A DNA stretch of 64,000 nucleotides from Hormiphora californensis (lineage: Eukaryota > Ctenophora > Tentaculata > Cydippida > Pleurobrachiidae). The stretch's first letter is position 1, and the number at the start of each line of letters is the position of its first letter. Below, one piece after another: positions 1-12,250 of the stretch. The DNA is taken from contig CM035352.1 of the NCBI GenBank assembly GCA_020137815.1, positions 7,422,905 through 7,486,904 on the forward strand. The letters run 5' to 3'. A program made the translations under genes and the position numbers. Below the pieces are notes generated by a model that was given only the letters and a program-made list of their open reading frames with translations, made no database searches and was not told the origin of the DNA.

Positions 1-3000
1 ACAGACAGAAAACCTGACACACGAACAGAGAGCTTACCAGGTACATCCATGACGTATTGTAGTCTGACCTCCCTAGACCTGAGTAGTGGTACACCTGCTT
101 CAGGTTGGGATGGTGGTGTCTCGAACAACCCTGAAATTAGTAATTTCATTTCAGTACAGGGTGTCCCACTGTCTTTGCATCACCTGCGATTTTGGGTCAT
201 GACCGGGCTTGCAACCAAAATGTTCACCAGACAATTCTCTAGAACACTGGTTTTTGTTAGAACCATTATGACCAATTTTTCGATGAGTTTTGGTTAGTTT
301 AATGGAGCCCGGTCATGACCCAAAATCGCAGGTGATGCAAAGACAGTGGGACACCCTGTAGTAGTAATTAGTAGTGTGGTAATTGGAACACACCCTCCAG
401 CACTCTTCTACCTCTAAAATCTAAAATGTGCCTCCCCTGGCATAATTTACTTCACGAACTTTACTCTCACTATATCACTCCCTGCACTGAGGACTCTCAT
501 ATAATACCCTCACTATCACTACCTAGTACCCACTCTCACTCACTCTCATACCTCTAAATGTTGGAGAGCGATGGAGAGTCACCCTCATCTTACTGATCTT
601 GCTCCTAATACTGTGTCTATACAGGTCCAGGGAGGCGTACTTCTGTAAACGAGAGGGGATGGGGTGGTTAATATGTTACTGATTCAGTGAAACAGCTACA
701 AAATATTGATCTCGATTTGTGGGCTGGTTCTAAATAAAACATTTTTTTGTCATGCTCTCGGCCTTCTATCTCTCTGGGGCGTGGAGAGAGATGGTCGAGC
801 AAGACGACTCTATACCGAGGGAGCAAAAAGGAATGAATAACAACAAGTGTTCCTACCGGTGGTCTGGTGGAGAGGATGGCGGTTGCTGTTTCAATATCAA
901 CAAAGGCAACAGTTTCTGTTAGCTCATTACCAATAACAAACTTCCCTTTTTGCACCTCCACAACTAGCACGGGAATCAGGTTCCGCAGACCCCATTTGTC
1001 CGGCTCTGAGGTTTCTTCAGTCACCGGTCTGAAACAGTGGGCGGTTAAAGGTGGGCATGTTCTTGAGAGAGGTTGAGGCAAGACAAGGTCAAGGGGTGTG
1101 GGTATAAGGGTCAAGGGAGCAGTATGTTACTGCATGTTGGGGTGTATGATTATTGGATGTTGTACACATTATGCTATTACAGATATTATAATGTACAGTA
1201 TGATGTACTAGTATGATAATGATCGCACAAAGTAGTAGTGTACTATACCAGGGGGGGTCTTGCTATGTACTACTATACTTACACATCCGGGGAGGCTACA
1301 TCTTCAGGCTCCCCCGGTAACCCCACATCCATCTCAGCTTTAGCAACCTTCTCAAGATCATCGTACAGGGCGGTCCTAAAAAGGTGGACCAAGTGGGTTA
1401 AAGAAGAGAGAGCGGTCCTAAAAAGGTGGACCAGGGAGAGGGGGAGCGGTGTTTTCGTTTTGAAACAAATTGGACCAGGGTTATTTAATTGTATCTTCAT
1501 TCCACATCCATTCAAACCCGATGTATATTGCTACTTGATCTCTATAACTGCTAGATTGGCTCTTTGTTCGCCAAACAATAGCATTCATACACACAAGGTA
1601 CAGCGACTGTACTACAGCTGTAGAACCCCGATTTACCGGGATTCTCGGGGGAAATCTATCCGTCCGGTAATACGTGGCCTGGTAAATAGGGCCCAACTAT
1701 ATATTACCTCAAAGGATCTGAACCCCCTTCATACCTATTGTATATGTGCATCTCCAGTCCATGTAAGGTCAACAAGGCACGACTCTGGAAGATTATATGG
1801 TAGAGAGACCACGTCTGAGACTCTGAGGGGAGAGAGAGTTGTTATGACTGTGCTGGCAAGTGCTCCGTGGCCTAATGGGGGTCTGGGAGAGAGATCAGAG
1901 AGCTGTCATTCTACACACAGCCTCGGCCCGGTTAGACAAATATAGAGAGATTGTGTGGTTTAGGTTAATTTTGATCCAAGTGGTCTATAAGTGGCAAAAC
2001 CTCGTACAATAACCTAGGTAAAACTATAATAAATCACACCGCGGTAGCTATCACGCTAATGGAGACAGCCCATATAAACTCAAGAATCAAGGGTCAAAAA
2101 GCAAAGCAAAGCAGGCCGACTAGGATAAATCCAGTGCCGGGGGTGCTGATATCCCTTTCAATAACGTTCAGCCACGGTCCTTCCGGTACAAATTTCTCTG
2201 CAGCGTAGCCAGGCGCCACCCCACAACATACGCACTCGTGTTGCTTTCGGGTCTCTCAAGAGAGCCCCTACCAATCATAGCTTGGTGGACTAGACGACAT
2301 GCGCTAGACCAGGATCGAACACTGGACCTAATGCATGGGAGGCGAGTGTACTGGCCACTACACCACCCTACCGCCAAAGGGTCAGCACACACCAAAGTTA
2401 AAATTAAAATTAAAATTTTGATTTTGACGCCGCACACACCAGCGGCCGTTAAAATTTCTCTCCCCCACTCTAAAAGTAACAATCTCGCGTGCGATTTTGA
2501 CGGTCGCGTTGGATGATAAAATATTTTGTCATCCAACGCGACCGTTAAAATGGATTAAGATAAGATGGCCATATCCCTGCCTGTCGCAGGGGGATAGAGT
2601 CACGGAGCTAAGACGAACGAAGCAACCGTATCCTGCGACGTTCGGAGGAGTTTACTCTCCCGAGTCGAACTTAATATTTAAACTGTTGATATGCACTATG
2701 TTGATATATGCACTATCCCGGTACCGTAAAAGGAGCTCAGGCGGGATCGCTGCAAGTTTTAGAACTTCAGATGGTGATCAGACGATCAAAGTGATAAAAT
2801 AACTTACTATTTCGTATGTTTGCAGTATTCATCTGCCTTAAAGGTTGACAAGATATCTTTCAGCATTTTTTCAGAATTTTTTGTCGGCTAGAAATATGTG
2901 CAAAATAGGGGGTCTACTGATAAACGAGAGGCACAATTTAAAAACTGATACCGTAATATTTCCGGTTCCTGAGAACAGACAATTTTCCTCAATGCACTTT

Positions 3001-6000
3001 TCTCTCTCACGAACGTTCGTAGGGTTTTACTATATTTATATCTACAACTGTAGTAAGCTGACTGTGTGTGTAGCGAGCAATCCCTTGTTTTGCTCTCCCT
3101 CGCTCCCTATAGAGCAAATGAAGTGTTTGTCTCTCCTTTTATTTTTAGATTCCCAATGCAACTCGTAGCTTTTCAAAAAATAGAATACAGCGATGATTTG
3201 TTATGGGCGCGGTCCACCCGGGCGGGGCTGGAAATTTAGAGAGCAAATAAATCTCTCAACGTTTGTTTATAGATTCCCAAATCACAACTCTTTTCAAAAA
3301 ACAGAGTACACCGATGATTTAACATCTAGGCAGAGGTGAACATTTAGAGAGCAATTTAAACTCCTCATTTCCCTAACTTGTGTTGAATCTTTGCAATCTT
3401 TCTTTTAGTGAAGAAAATAATGTATCGATGCGTTTGATTGTGGTATTTTACCTTTTGGTAGCTGGCTTGTGGCGACCAGCTACCAGTACTGCAGGTTTGT
3501 TACTACATACTGTTGTTGAAATACATACTGCAATATGTTTGTTATATATTACTCGACCAAAACGCGGAGTTTTTACGTCAGCCGACCCGAAACCGGATTA
3601 AATTTTGCCACCCGCTGGTCTCAGGGCCTCCAAATATGTCAAAATATGTCTGAATTGTCATTTGGGGTCATTTAGACCTTTTAATTACATGTAATTACCC
3701 TTTAATTACATGTAATTACATTTTAATTACATGTAATTACTTCCAATTACATTCCAATTACTTCAGCACCTCGAGAGCTTTCGAACGCACCCTAGAACAC
3801 CTTTCTACTCCTTCTAATTGCCGAGTTCTGTATACCCCTTATTTTGACTGTTTTTCGCGTCCTACCCCTTATAGGTTTGGGTATGGCCATCGCCACACCC
3901 CCTATACGTCGCGGGACCTCGAGACCTTTCCAACGAGCCATAGAACACCTCTCTACTACTTCAGGGGGCTTCAAAACTTTCACTCTAAAAATATCTATGG
4001 TTTTATGGTTTATGGTTTATGGTTTACCTCGACCAAAACGCGGAGTTTTTACGTCAGCCGACCCGAAACCTGATTAAATTTGGCCACCCGCTGGTCTCAG
4101 GGCCTCCAAATATGTCAAAATATGTCTAAATTGTCATTTGGGGTCATTTAGACCTTTTAATTACATGTAATTACCCTTTAATTACATGTAATTACCCTTT
4201 AATTACATGTAATTACTTCCAATTGCATTCCAATTACTTTAGCACCTCGAGAGCTTTCGAACACACCCTAGAACACCTTTCTACTCCTTCCAATTGCCGA
4301 GTTCTGTATACCCCTTATTTTGACTGTTTTTCGCGTCCTACCCCTTATAGGTTTGGGTATGGTCATCGCCGCACCCCCTATACGTCGCGGGACCTCGAGA
4401 CCTTTCCAACGAGCCATAGAACACCTCTCTACTACTTCAGGGGGCTTCAAAACTTTCACTCTAAAAATATCTATGGTTATGGTTTTATGGTTTTATGGTT
4501 ACTCGACCAAAACGCGGAGTTTTTACGTCAGCCGACCCGAAACCGGATTAAATTTGGCCACCCGCTGGTCTCAGGGCCTCCAAATATGTCAAAATATGTT
4601 TAAATTATCATTTGGGGTCATTTAGACCTTTTAATTACATGTAATTACCCTTTAATTACATGTAATTACCCTTTAATTACACGTAATTACTTCCAATTAC
4701 ATTACAATTACTTCAGCACCTCGAGAGCTTTCGAACGCACCCTAGAACACCTTTCTACTCCTTCTAATTGCCGAGTTCTGTATACCCCTTATTTTGACTG
4801 TTTTTCGCGTCCTACCCCTTATAGGTTTGGGTATGGCCATCGCCACACCCCCTATACGTCGCGGGACCTCGAGACCTTTCCAACGAGCCATAGAACACCT
4901 CTCTACTACTTCAGGGGGCTTCAAAACTTTCACTCTAAAAATATCTATGGTTTTATGGTTTTATGGTTTTATGGTTACTCGACCAAAACGCGGAGTTTTT
5001 ACGTCAGCCGACCCGAAACCTGATTAAATTTGGCCACCCGCTGGTCTCAGGGCCTCCAAAAATGTCAAAATATGTCTAAATTGTCATTTGGGGTCATTTA
5101 GACCTTTTAATTACATGTAATTACCCTTTAATTACATGTAATTACATTTTAATTACATGTAATTACTTCCAATTACATTCCAATTACTTCAGTACCTCGA
5201 GAGCTTTCGAACGCTACCTAGAAAATCTTTCTACTCCTTCTAATTGCCGAGATCTGCATACCCCTTATTTTGACTGTTTTTCGCGTCCTACCCCTTATGG
5301 GTTTGGGTACGGCCATCGCCGCACCCCCTATACGTCGCGGGACCTTGAGACCTTTCCAACGAGCCATAGAACACCTCTCTACTACTTCAGGGGGCTTCAA
5401 AACTTTCACTCTAAAAATATCTATGGTTTTATGGTTTTATGGTTACCTCGACCAAAACGCGGAGTTTTTACGTCAGCCGACCCGAAACCGGATTAAATTT
5501 TGCCACCCGCTGGTCTCAGGGCCTCCAAATATGTCAAAATATGTCTGAATTGTCATTTGGGGTCATTTAGACCTTTTAATTACATGTAATTACCCTATAA
5601 TTACATGTAATTACATTTTAATTACATGTAATTACTTCCAATTACATTCCAATTACTTCAGCACCTCGAGAGCTTTCGAACGCACCCTAAAACACCTTTC
5701 TACTCCTTCTAATTGCCGAGTTCTGTATACCCCTTATTTTGACTGTTTTTCGCGTCCTACCCCTTATAGGTTTGGGTATGGCCATCGCCACACCCCCTAA
5801 ACGTCGCGGGACCTCAAGACCTTTCCAACGAGCCATAGAACACCTCTCTACTACTTCAGGGGGCTTCAAAACTTTCACTCTAAAAATATCTATGGTTATG
5901 GTTTATGGTTTTATGGTTTTATGGTTTTTTTTTCATCTGGTATTAAGGGCCTGTCGGCTCGGCCCCGTTGTTTTAGTTTTAGGGGGGATGTTTTAGGGGG

Positions 6001-9000
6001 GATGGGTTGAGTTTGGGTTATATTCGGGTCGGGGGGCCTTGCCAGGCCCCGAATGGTTTTTTTTTCATCTGGTATTAAGGGCCTGTCGGCTCGGCCCCGT
6101 TGTTTTAGTTTTAGGGGGGATGTTTTAGGGGGGATGGGTTGAGTTTGGGTTATATTCGGGTCGGGGGGCCTTGCCAGGCCCCGAATGTATATGTATCAAG
6201 TTTGCTTATTACTCTGACTCAGTAGTACTGAGTTAGTACTGTTTTATACGCCTTCAATCAATAAAATTAAGCAGACAGATTCCTGATGAAACTTAAATTC
6301 TCTCAGACTGGACAGCTGTAGAGTGGGATGTGCTAATACCCTGGGACCTGGAGGCAACACCTCTCCAGATAAAGACGGACTCTGCACTGGGCAGTGATGA
6401 AAATATCTTGGTACAGATTTACGACAACAGCTGGATCAGTAATTTGGGACTGAAATTCACCTCCACTATGCAGTTTAATATAGACTACTGCAGCAGCTTC
6501 TGGTCAGACCTGCCAGTGCAACCCCCGGTGGAGGTGGATAAGATCTGGACGATCACCAAAACAGAGACCGCCCTCATCATCACATGTAATAATGTGGAGG
6601 TGCTGAATTTAGTGTTCGCAGATAATAATTCAGATAACAAATTTTGTGTTCCAAAGTGGGGTGGTGATGTTGTGGAGAAGATCAAGTTCAAAAGTGTATT
6701 ATATGACAAAGCATCAGACTTCTACAGAGCAGGTAAAGGTCTATTTGAGTCGCCTGACACTGTGTTCGTGCTTCCGCAGTATGAACAATTCAAAGGTCTA
6801 TATTGTTCCACTATAATTCTACGTGGAGGAGGAGTTACGTTATTCTGTTGAGATTTAGACGTGACCATGACCTTTATTTGATACACAATATCAATGATAT
6901 ATCAATGATATTATCATAAGATTATGAATATTAATATTGAACTTACGCCAATAACTATTTCCATTTTGGTTCAGAACCAGATGAGTGTCCTGCATTTACT
7001 GTTGAGGGATCAACACAGGGAAGCTGGACTGCCTCACTAACAGGGACAACTGCCACAATCGAATGTGCTGCCACCCATATCCTTGTGGGAAGTGAAACAC
7101 TGACTTGTCAGAAGGGTGGATCATGGTCAACTGGTATACCACAGTGTGATAAATGTAAGTTAACAATCCACACTTCGTTAGCTCAAACCTCTATTATCTT
7201 TCGGAAATTAAAAACTATATATATGTACATAATATTTCTTTTTTATCAGTGTGCCCTTCCTTTACTGTTGAGGGATCAACACAAGGAAGCTGGACTGCCT
7301 CACCGACAGGGACAACTGCAACCATCGAATGTGCTGCCACCCATAGCCTAGTGGGAAGTAAAACACTGACATGTCAGGAGGGTGGATCATGGTCAAGTGA
7401 TATACCACAATGTGATAAAAGTAAGAAATATCTGTTTAAAATTGACACTTCGATAGCTTAATTCATCCATGCCTTTTTCGGTAATTTTGAAGGGATTTTG
7501 AAAATATAAATTTTTATAGCTCAATTCACACCTCTATTATCTTTCAGAAATTTAAAAACCATCTTTTTCTTTTTTTATCAGTGTGCCCTTCCTTTACTGT
7601 TGAGGGATCAACAGAAGGAAGCTGGACTGCCTCACCAACAGGGACAACTGCCACCGTCGAATGTGCTGCCACCCATAGCCTAGTGGGAAGTAAAACACTG
7701 ACATGTCAGGAGGATGGATCGTGGTCAAGTGATATACCACAGTGTGATAAAAGTAAGAAATATCTGTTTAAAATTGACACTTCGATAGCTTAATTCATCC
7801 ATGCCTTTTTCGGTAATTTTGAAGGGATTTTGAAAATATAAATTTTTATAGCTCAATTCACACCTCTATTATCTTTCAGAAATTTAAAAACCATCTTTTT
7901 CTTTTTTTATCAGTGTGCCCTTCCTTTACTGTTGAGGGATCAACAGAAGGAAGCTGGACTGCCTCACCAACAGGGACAACTGCCACCGTCGAATGTGCTG
8001 CCACCCATAGCCTAGTGGGAAGTAAAACACTGACATGTCAGGAGGATGGATCGTGGTCAAGTGATATACCACATTGTGATAAAAGTAAGAAATATCTGTT
8101 TAAAATTGACACTTCGATAGCTTAATTCATCCATGCCTTTTTCGGTAATTTTGAAGGGATTTTGAAAATATAAATTTTTATTTTTCACCAGATTGCCCTG
8201 CCTTTACTGTTGAGGGATCAACACAAGGAAGTTGGACTGCCTCACCAACAGGGACAATTGCCACCATCGAATGTGTTGCCACCCATATCCTATCGGGAAG
8301 TGGAACTCTGACATGTCAGGAGGGTGGATCATGGTCAACTGATATACCACAGTGTGATAAAATTGGTAAGTCAACTTAGTATTAGTAATTTTGACAATGA
8401 ATCTTGAATCTTGAATCTTGAATCTTGAAATCTTCAATCTTATTTAGTTATTTATTTATTATCTCTGATATACATTACAATATAACATGTAATATTGCAC
8501 CTTCTTGCGTGCTAAAGAACTGGTACTCGGATTGTTCTGAACATTAAAAGATAGTCTGTTTGAGATGGTTTTCAATCTTAAAGATAAAATAATGATATTG
8601 CTTTTTAGTTCTTTTTAATTCTTTTTTGTTCTACCAAGGGCGATAATTGTTTTCTCCTGCAATAGTCTAATTTTCGACCAAGTCTCACCACGCCCCGCCC
8701 AAATGTAAACATAGCACAACATTTTTGAGCTCAAGCAACTATTGACTAATTTTTTTTGGCGAGGAGAGAGATATGCACACTTTTGCAATACATAGTAGTA
8801 TAGGATCTAATAGTCTTAATAACTCAGATATCAGTTATAAGTTTGTGTTTTCTTGTGTAACTTACGCCGCGGTAGCGGGCTGATATGACTGCCTCCGAGG
8901 TGATAAATCTCATATCACACGCTCCAAAAGTGTAGTTTATTACACACAAGAATTCATTGTGTGTGTGAGTGTCTAGACATGTCTGGAGTTGCAAGGGAAC

Positions 9001-12000
9001 ATAATTATTTGAAGGATTGACATGAGTTGTGTTGCCTTTCTCTGTGTGTAATCATTTGTTGTTGAACTGTGAACGTTTGATGATGTTGAAACTTGAATAG
9101 TTTGTCAAATTGAGTTGAAAAACTTAAAAGGGGATTAAACTGCTGGCAGCTTGAAAAGTGCGGGGTTCACCAGCACACACAGGTCACGTGACCTGACTTG
9201 AGTGTGAGCTCACAGCGCGCGACCTACGTTGAGTTTGAGCGACCGCGCGTTCCTGCATGTTGTGAAACACTGCAGCAGCAGATGTGAAAACTAGCAGCAC
9301 AGCGGGGGAGACTGTGTTTTGTGCAGCAGCCCTTGTTTAAGAGGGGGGACGGAAACACGACAAAGATATCTGATATACCAATTAGCAGTTGATTGGAAGT
9401 GTGTGTGAAAGTAATATGACATTGCCACACCCCTTGAAGTTTAAACACTGGTCCTTCGGTTTCGAATCTGATGCGACATGTGATAGCAGGGGCTTATGTT
9501 ACAGAGCAGTCTAGGCAGTGTATAAAGGTAGCAGCAGACATGTTGGGTGAACATCAGGTTACACTGCCCCACTGTGTGTAAAATTATCAACTGGATATGT
9601 GTGCGACATACTGTGGAAAGTGATTTTGAGTAGACTTTCCATCGAATTTTGTAAATTCCCACCGAACTTGTGAATTGTGTCTTATAGATCTCAAGTTTCG
9701 TGATATATATCTGGGTGGCATGTAATGATGGGTGGTATGTGTAGTAGTAATGTAGTGTAATAGTAGTAATGATGGATGATGGTACAGCTCGCAATACAAT
9801 ACCAGCCTCATTAAATTCCGTACACTCTATGTGTGTAGTGAACATCACAAACAATACAGGATCATTGTTGCCAAGTTGTGCATGTTGGTGAATTGGGCGA
9901 GGGGGTGGGGAGCGATAAACAAACAAACAAACAAATATTGTGTTCTGGGGAATGAACTCCGCTAGTAGTAACTCCTTTGAAAGTGACCCATCTAATCTCT
10001 AAGAAACTTTTCCACTTTGACCCATCTAATCTCTAAGAAACTTTCTCACTTTGACCCACCTAATCTTTGAGAAAGTTTCCCACTTTAACCCACCTAATCT
10101 CCTAGAAGCTTCCCCATTTGACCCACCTAATCTCTTAGAAACTTTCCTAATCTTTAAGAAACTTTCCTAATCTCTAAGAAACTTTCCTAATCTCTAAGAA
10201 ACTTTCCTAATCTCTAAGGAACTTTCCTAATCTTTAAGAAACTTTCCTTATCTCTAAGAAACTTTCCTTATCTCTAAGAAACTTTACTGATCTCTACGAA
10301 ACTTTCCCAATCTCTAAGAAACTTTCCTTATCTCTAAGAAACTTTCCTGATCTCTAAGAAACTTTCCTAATTTCTAAGAAACTTTCCTTATCTCTAAGAA
10401 ACTTTCCTGATCTCTAAGAAACTTTCCTAATTTTTAAGAAACTTTCCTTATCTCTAAGAAACTTTCCTGATCTCTAAGAAACTTTCCTAATTTCTAAGAA
10501 ACTTTCCTTATTTCTAAGAAACTTTCCTGATCTCTACGAAACTTTCCCAATCTCTAAGAAACTTTCCTTATCGCTAAGAAACTTTCCTTATCTCTTAGAA
10601 ACTTTCCTAATCTTTAAGAAACTTTCCCAATCTCTAAGAAACTTTCCTAATCTCTAAGAAACTTTCCTAATCTCTAAGGAACTTTCCTAATCTTTAAGAA
10701 ACTTTCCTTATCTCTAAGAAACTTTCCTTATCTCTAAGAAACTTTACTGATCTCTACGAAACTTTCCCAATCTCTAAGAAACTTTCCTTATCTCTAAGAA
10801 ACTTTCCTGATCTCTAAGAAACTTTCCTTATTTCTAAGAAACTATCCTGATCTTTAAGAAACTTTCCTAATCTCTAAGAAACTTTCCTAATCTCTAAGAA
10901 ACTTTCCTAATCTCTAAGAAACTTTCCTAATCTCTAAGAAACTTTCCTAATCTCTAAGAAACTTTCCTAATCTCTAAGAAACTTTCCTTATCTCTAAGAA
11001 ACTTTCCTTATCTCTAAGAAACTTTCCTTATCTCTAAGAAACTTTCCTTATCTCTAAGAAACTTTCCTAATCTCTAAGAAACTGTCCCAATCTCTAAGAA
11101 ACTGTCCCAATCTCTAAGAAACTTTCCTTATCTCTAAGAAACTTTCCCAATCTCTAAGAAATAGTCCTAATCTCTAAGAAACTTTCCTAATCTCTAAGAA
11201 ACTTTCCTTATCTCTAAGAAACTTTCCTTATCTCTAAGAAACTTTCCTTATCTCTAAGAAACTTTCCTTATCTCTAAGAAACTGTCCCAATCTCTAAGAA
11301 ACTTTCCTAATCTCTAAGAAACTTTCCTAATCTCTAAGAAACTTTCCTAATCTCTAAGAAACTGTCACACCAAAGAACGCTCTGAATGAGCTGAAACTCT
11401 CAATAGGAGATACTGACCCTCTCTCACCGAAGGGTTAGTAGGGTGTTGGATTTTGAAATGCATCTAGTAAGAGGAGGTACAAAAAAAATTGATTTCAAAA
11501 TCCAACGCCCTGAGGGTTAGAACAATCAAGGAGATACAGCCGGATACGGCTTACCAGACATCTCTACAAACGTGTTAGGTTACCAACTTTTTACCACATG
11601 TGTTGACAATATGTTAACATTATGTTAATGTTAAAAAAACACGTGTTAACAAACCTCTGCTGATGTCATCAGGTGACAGTCTGGTAAACCACTTGAATAT
11701 GAAGGCCCCATCAACACTCCTGAGAGGGGAATCTCACATTAGTTAATGTAACAATCTCTCTTTTACTCTCTCTAAAAAAATAATCTCACTTTGTGAGCTT
11801 CTCATAACTCATTCCTGTGATCAGACTACTCAAAAGTGCAAAAGTAAGGTGTGTAAATTCGGTAGATTATAATGAAGAAGAATCCTACCTGAGTGTGTAA
11901 TCCTTGGTGATGAATCGGAGATCTCTGAACATGACCTTACCCCCCAGTATAGAGACACTAATGGAACCTGTGGAGATAGTGGTTAGTAAATAGTGAAGTG

Positions 12001-12250
12001 ATTAGTATTGGGGTTAGTAGTGGGGTTAGCTGTAGTTTGTAACAAAACGGGGTAAAAACATGGCCAAAACCAAAGAATCCTACACACATCTTCACTTACC
12101 GAATTTAATTTCAGCATTTTTGAGTGGTCCTAAGTCAAGATATTTTAGGGCCTGGGTTACGAGTAGCCCCTGGATTCGAGAGTTAAAGAAGGCGATATAG
12201 GTCAGCCATACCACCGAGATGGCAAGAGCCACAGAGAGTTCAGCGATCAT
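1..12250 (-). CDS. BLTP1: BLTP1 (KIAA1109/tweek)-like bridge lipid-transfer protein, 5' part, runs off left edge
   Basis: Exons read on the minus strand: 12100-12250 (ATG at 12250), 11889-11967, 11655-11719, one exon I could not place, then 1283-1375, 857-1028, 552-642 and 38-78. Each resolved exon has GT and AG borders and the phases agree from exon to exon. The start encodes an N-terminal hydrophobic segment followed by FFNSR. Next comes SISVSILGGKVMFRDLRFIT, which matches the SFSVLSGKVMVREIYYIT region of animal BLTP1. Then VDGAFIFKWF (family: QDGFIIFRWW), RTALYDDLEK, GLRNLIPVLVVEV (family: SWRSLIPVIKVNV) and SPTFRGLG (family: SPRYVGL). The family consists of giant rod-shaped proteins that carry lipids between the ER and other membranes, so the rest of the gene should lie left of the window. 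The intron between 1376 and 11654 hides one short exon and hosts another gene and large repeat arrays. Confidence 0.8.
157..358. mobile_element. Palindromic Tc1/mariner-type MITE
   Basis: The ends are perfect inverted copies of about 52 bp beginning CAGGGTGTCCCACTGTC, separated by about 98 bp. TA flanks both sides (155-156 and 359-360), the target duplication of Tc1/mariner elements. No transposase is present. Confidence 0.75.
2303..2374 (-). mobile_element. tRNA-derived SINE head (Gly-CCC-like)
   Basis: On the minus strand the segment carries an A-box-like GTAGTGGCCAGT and a B box GTTCGATCC at tRNA-like spacing. The anticodon-loop-like CTCCCAT resembles tRNA-Gly(CCC). The acceptor and anticodon stems are degenerate, so this is a retrotransposon promoter head rather than a working tRNA. 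Confidence 0.5.
2500..2545. repeat. Short hairpin
   Basis: ACGGTCGCGTTGGATGA is followed by an AT-rich loop and its reverse complement ending in CGCGACCGT. It may be the tip of a small fold-back element. Confidence 0.7.
2673..3551. other. AT-rich intronic stretch, no gene seen
   Basis: This lies inside the long BLTP1 intron. The only structure is an imperfect pair of blocks near 3140-3200 and 3265-3330 sharing GATTCCCAA and CGATGATTT. No coding exon is recognisable. Confidence 0.5.
3552..5925 (+). repeat. ~474-bp tandem satellite, five units
   Basis: Units begin with CTCGACCAAAACGCGGAG at 3552, 4028, 4502, 4978 and 5447, so the period is 469-476 bp. Each unit contains (a) a 43-bp block also found at 43337-43380 beside a LINE fragment, (b) three or so copies of TTAATTACATGTAATTAC, (c) a conserved stretch with CGCGTCCTACCCCTTATAGG, and (d) a variable ATGGTTTT microsatellite at the junction. 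Open frames of 63-126 codons recur in every unit on both strands. I read them as by-products of conservation, not genes. Confidence 0.9.
5926..6187 (+). repeat. Two direct ~131-bp G-rich repeats
   Basis: The block running from a T-tract through CATCTGGTATTAAGGGCCTG to CCAGGCCCCGAATG occurs twice back to back. Its second half (GATGGGTTGAGTTTGG, then TTCGGGTC and CCAGGCCC) is a dispersed motif that recurs near 17395, 30005, 43580 and 50400. Confidence 0.85.
6307..8365 (+). CDS. Sushi (CCP) repeat protein nested in a BLTP1 intron, ends unresolved
   Basis: Exon 6307-6732 encodes about 140 residues of an N-terminal domain I do not recognise, including WTITKTETALIITC and KWGGDVVEKIKFK. Five exons follow, one sushi module each: 6975-7154, 7250-7420, 7582-7752, 7914-8084 and 8192-8365. 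Every module has the four-cysteine pattern (CPxF, EC, TC, QCDK) and a late SWS tryptophan. Sushi modules are extracellular and bind protein or sugar ligands, so this is probably a secreted or surface protein. All module exons are symmetrical (phase 1-1), so duplication keeps the frame. Modules 3 and 4 with their introns are almost identical at a 332-bp spacing, a very recent duplication. I found neither the signal-peptide exon nor the last exon with a stop. Confidence 0.75.
8366..9984. other. Intronic stretch, no exon recognised
   Basis: It may hold the 3' exons of the sushi gene and the missing BLTP1 exon, but neither stands out. Visible are a short GAATCTT repeat at 8398-8430, a fragment of the CCGCGGTAGC repeat at 8866, and AAAC repeats near 9918. 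The 161-codon minus frame at 9441-9926 has low-complexity composition and no family signature. Confidence 0.4.
9985..11365 (+). repeat. 20-bp minisatellite, about 60-70 units
   Basis: The unit TCTCTAAGAAACTTTCCTAA repeats almost without interruption to 11365. The first four units are longer (about 31-34 bp) and carry an extra CACTTTGACCCACC segment. Substitutions recur in blocks (higher-order runs of five to nine units repeat), which indicates segmental amplification. Confidence 0.95.

Larger units (their letters stand above)
2036..2672 (+). repeat. Dispersed repeat, first copy, split by other inserts
   Basis: The stretch starting CCGCGGTAGC at 2039 and the stretch starting CCTGTCGCAGG near 2579 both match the continuous copy at 22008-22190. 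Here the halves are about 470 bp apart with a tRNA-like SINE and a hairpin between them. A shorter match to the first half lies near 8866. I do not recognise the family. Confidence 0.55.

Noticed and set aside
1495-1700. Candidate BLTP1 exon on the minus strand (IYIGFEWMWNED)
   Set aside because: There is no usable GT donor and the phase does not fit either neighbouring exon.
2303-2374. Possible functional tRNA-Gly gene
   Set aside because: A and B boxes are present, but the stems do not pair properly and the copy sits within a repeat mosaic, so it was listed as a SINE.
3792-5996. Repeated 63-codon minus and 77-126-codon plus frames
   Set aside because: The frames recur once per 474-bp satellite unit, lack a start context or exon structure, and reflect conservation of the satellite.
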